A stretch of 16,502 nt of DNA, from positions 1 through 16,502 of the forward strand of contig JACKGW010000022.1 in the NCBI GenBank assembly GCA_020631815.1. Direction: 5' to 3'. Every line of letters starts with the position of its first letter. Position 1 is the stretch's first letter. The position numbers and the translations under genes are program-made. Shown here piece by piece: positions 14,841 to 16,502 of the stretch. This DNA comes from Planctomycetota bacterium (GTDB lineage Bacteria > Planctomycetota > PLA2 > JAEUHO01). The notes below the pieces were generated by a model, which searched no databases, was not told where the DNA came from, and saw only the letters and a list, made by a program, of their open reading frames with translations.

Positions 14841-14846
14841 TACCCT
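14841..14846 (+). promoter_or_regulatory. -10 box TACCCT upstream of the STAS gene
   Basis: TACCCT lies 29 bases before the ATG at 14876, the same distance as TACACT before the 13395 gene. The leader contains AGGAG (14863-14867) eight bases before the start. Confidence 0.4.
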
Positions 14847-14875
14847 GGGCCGTTCCGGCAGCAGGAGAGCACCCG

Positions 14876-15235
14876 ATGTCCGGCTACCACTTGGACGTGC
14901 ACGACGACCCCACGGGCGTCCGCGTCATGGCCGTGCAGGGCGAGGCCCGGGTCGAGCTGAGCGACCAGCTCACGCGCGAAGCGCTGGAGGCCATCGGGCC
15001 TGTGGAGCACCCCCGTGTCGCCCTCGACCTCTCGGGGCTCGACTTCATCGACAGCGCCTCCACGGGCGCCCTCGTCCACCTGCGTGAGGTGATCGAGACC
15101 GAGCGCGGGGGCAACCTCGTGCTCTGCGGCCTCAAGCGCGTCGTCCGGCGAGTGCTCGACGTCACGGGGCTCGCATGCCGCTTCGACATCCGTGAGGACC
15201 GGGCCGACGCCGTGGCCCACCTGACGGACAGCTGA
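14876..15235 (+). CDS. STAS-domain anti-sigma factor antagonist
   Basis: A 119-residue single STAS domain of the SpoIIAA/RsbV type. In that family the unphosphorylated protein binds an anti-sigma kinase and frees a sigma factor, and phosphorylation of one serine switches it off. Here VALDLSGLDFIDSASTGALV aligns with the SpoIIAA site so that Ser60, right after Asp59, takes the place of the phosphorylated serine. The later helix KRVVRRVLDVTGL also fits the family. Neither a kinase, a phosphatase nor a sigma factor is in the window, so its partner is elsewhere. The frame is open upstream to 14786, but ATG 14876 has AGGAG eight bases before it and gives the normal STAS length. The CAP-domain lipoprotein starts 55 bases downstream and may be co-transcribed. 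Confidence 0.88.
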   Translation: MSGYHLDVHDDPTGVRVMAVQGEARVELSDQLTREALEAIGPVEHPRVALDLSGLDFIDSASTGALVHLREVIETERGGNLVLCGLKRVVRRVLDVTGLACRFDIREDRADAVAHLTDS

Positions 15236-15290
15236 CAGATCAAGGCGATCGGGAGCCGGTCCGATCCGATCCACGGGAGGCGCTCTGGCC

Positions 15291-16397
15291 ATGACCAGCC
15301 GACGCATGCTCGGCCTGGGGGCGCTGCTCGTCTTGGTGACGGGTTGTGCTCCTTCGTCCGGATTCTGGGACCGCGCCCCGCGGGTGGCGGGGGTCCGACG
15401 CACCGCTGCGCGGCCCGCACCCCGGCGGGCGCCACAGCGGGCACCGCAGCCCGCCCCGCGGGCCAACCCCGCCACACCCACGAGCCCCCCGGCGCAGGGC
15501 GGGACCTACACGCCGAGCCGCACCGGCCCGACGCAGGAGGACTTCCAGGTCCTCGAGCGCGTCAACCAGATCCGCCGTGCGCGGGGCCTGAGGCCGTTCA
15601 CGTGGTGCTCCACCATCTGGCGCGCCGCCTACGACCACAGCATGGAGCAGCACGTCCACGGCTACATGGGTCACGGCAGCCCGGACCCGCGCCGCGAGCG
15701 CCTTGCCCAGCGCATGCAGCTGGCCGGCTACGACGGTCGCCTGTTCGGTGAGGTCGTGGCCTGGAACTACCGCACGGTCGAGGGCGCGGTGCGCGGCTGG
15801 ATGAACAGCCCGAGCCACCGCTCGATCCTGCTCGATCGCCAGATGACGGAGGCGGCGTTCAGCCGCGTCGGCATGTACTGGACGGGCAACTTCGGCTTGC
15901 CGCGTCCCGCGGTTCGTTGGCGCCCGGCGCCGCCGCGTCGGCGTGGAACGTCGGCCCCGGCCCCCGAGCCCAAGTCCGAGCCGCGCTCGTGGAGCGCGCC
16001 GTCGGAGACGTACGGTGCGGAGGGGTGGGGCCACGCGAGCGACGACTGGGGTACGCCGGCAGACGACATGCCCACCGCGCTGCCCCGCTTGCCCGCGGTG
16101 AGCGAAGCGCCGCGTGTTCGCACGGTGCGTCGCAACGACTCGATGGGTGCGCCTGCACCCGTGCGCCGCGCGCCACCGCCCACGTACGTGAGTGCTCCCG
16201 CGCCGCGTCCGGTCCCTGCTCCCGTTCGTGCAGCGCCGCCGGCGCCGACCTACGTCGCGCCGCCGGCTGCTGCGCCGGCTCCGCCGCCGCAGCAGCGTCC
16301 CGCGCTTCGCGCTCGCGAGCAGGGCAGCTGCTACGTGCCGCCGGCCAACCCGCCGCCGTCGATGTCCAAGGGGCCCGCCCCGCGCGGGAGCGGCTGA
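15291..16397 (+). CDS. CAP-domain (SCP/YkwD-like) lipoprotein with Pro-rich tail
   Basis: A 368-residue secreted lipoprotein. MTSRRMLGLGALLVLVTGC is a lipoprotein signal with Cys19. Residues 20-80 are a Pro/Ala/Arg-rich linker. The CAP domain is about 84-205: VLERVNQIRRARGLRPF starts it, HGYMGHGSPDPRRERL, FGEVVAWNY and WMNSPSHRSILL give the conserved His128, Glu154 and His176. Cysteine count is low, as in bacterial YkwD-like members; their biochemical role is generally unknown. Residues about 206-368 are low-complexity, rich in Pro, Ala, Arg and Ser, without a recognisable fold, and may cross or bind the cell wall (inference). GGGAGG (15275-15280) lies ten bases before the ATG. The stop is followed by a compact hairpin and then by repeat D. 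Confidence 0.85.
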   Translation: MTSRRMLGLGALLVLVTGCAPSSGFWDRAPRVAGVRRTAARPAPRRAPQRAPQPAPRANPATPTSPPAQGGTYTPSRTGPTQEDFQVLERVNQIRRARGLRPFTWCSTIWRAAYDHSMEQHVHGYMGHGSPDPRRERLAQRMQLAGYDGRLFGEVVAWNYRTVEGAVRGWMNSPSHRSILLDRQMTEAAFSRVGMYWTGNFGLPRPAVRWRPAPPRRRGTSAPAPEPKSEPRSWSAPSETYGAEGWGHASDDWGTPADDMPTALPRLPAVSEAPRVRTVRRNDSMGAPAPVRRAPPPTYVSAPAPRPVPAPVRAAPPAPTYVAPPAAAPAPPPQQRPALRAREQGSCYVPPANPPPSMSKGPAPRGSG

Positions 16398-16410
16398 GGC
16401 CGCTAGCCCC

Positions 16411-16427
16411 GGCCTCCGTTGGAGGCC
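16411..16427. terminator. GGCCTCC / GGAGGCC hairpin after the CAP gene
   Basis: A perfect 7-bp stem with loop GTT lies 13 bases beyond the stop of the CAP-domain gene and directly before repeat D. No T tract follows. A termination role is inferred from its position. Confidence 0.45.
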
Positions 16428-16429
16428 CA

Positions 16430-16502
16430 GGAGTCGGGTGAGATCTTCCCGTCGGGCCGCGGGAGATGCTCCCACGCGTTGCGGCATGGCAGCCCGACGT
16501 GG
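16430..16502. repeat. Hairpin repeat copy D (right arm cut by window edge)
   Basis: The left outer arm GGAGTCGGGTGAGATCTTCC (16430-16449) is present. CGTCGGGC (16450-16457) pairs with GCCCGACG (16492-16499), and an apical GGGAG/CTCCC hairpin lies at 16461-16473. The loop contains GCGTTGCGGC, also found in copy B, and CATGGCAGCCCGA, which copy B has on its reverse strand. The outer right arm is beyond the window. Its reverse complement aligns along its length with copy A. Confidence 0.75.

Noticed and set aside
14634..14875. Small protein gene between the synthase-family and STAS genes
   Set aside because: Open frames there run through the hairpin and lack start signals; the region is explained by repeat C and the TACCCT promoter.
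1..16502. tRNA, rRNA or riboswitch
   Set aside because: No cloverleaf-like, rRNA-like or known aptamer sequence was recognised in any gap; the gaps hold hairpin repeats and short promoters.

Overview
The window is GC-rich and densely coded, with twelve protein genes, no RNA genes and no transposase. The organism is most likely a planctomycete or a similar high-GC, Gram-negative-type bacterium. This rests on two large membrane-anchored proteins built from carboxypeptidase-regulatory-like repeats, a fusion carrying a sulfatase-modifying-factor (FGE-like) domain, and several lipoproteins with clear lipoboxes. The assignment is inference; there is no rRNA or marker gene to settle it.

Layout. Positions 79-873 (-) encode a polytopic membrane protein, divergent from a small acidic protein (897-1247, +). 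A CPBP-family membrane protease follows (1380-2300, -), convergent with the small gene. Two giant extracytoplasmic repeat proteins (2447-4633 and 4651-7350, +) form an operon. A glycine-zipper/TPR lipoprotein (7482-8057, -) comes next. A three-gene run then encodes a lipoprotein (8185-9024), a CxxC glutaredoxin-like protein (9021-9311, ATGA overlap) and a 854-residue FGE-like / membrane / thioredoxin-fold fusion (9321-11885). Aspartokinase (11905-13224, -) converges on that run and is divergent from a 2-isopropylmalate-synthase-family enzyme (13395-14633, +). A STAS anti-anti-sigma protein (14876-15235) and a CAP-domain lipoprotein (15291-16397) close the window. Most products act at the envelope; aspartokinase and the synthase-family enzyme are the only recognisable metabolic enzymes.

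Two non-coding signals stand out. First, the intergenic gaps hold long inverted repeats placed right at gene 3' ends. Copies at 1-73, 1298-1395 and 16430-16502 share conserved outer arms (GGAGTCGGGTGAGAT) and pieces of the loop, while the inner stem differs from copy to copy yet stays self-complementary. A diverged relative with a tandem half-unit lies at 14630-14767. One copy supplies the stop codon of the adjacent gene. Both ends of the window fall inside copies, so these may be assembly break points. Second, five genes have a TANNNT hexamer ending exactly 6 or 7 bases before the start codon. This places the predicted transcription start at or within a base of the first base of the gene, so leaderless mRNAs are likely. 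Other genes have a similar hexamer further upstream plus a normal Shine-Dalgarno, or lie inside operons with a Shine-Dalgarno.

No intergenic gap reaches 300 bases; the larger ones are occupied by the repeats and promoters listed.
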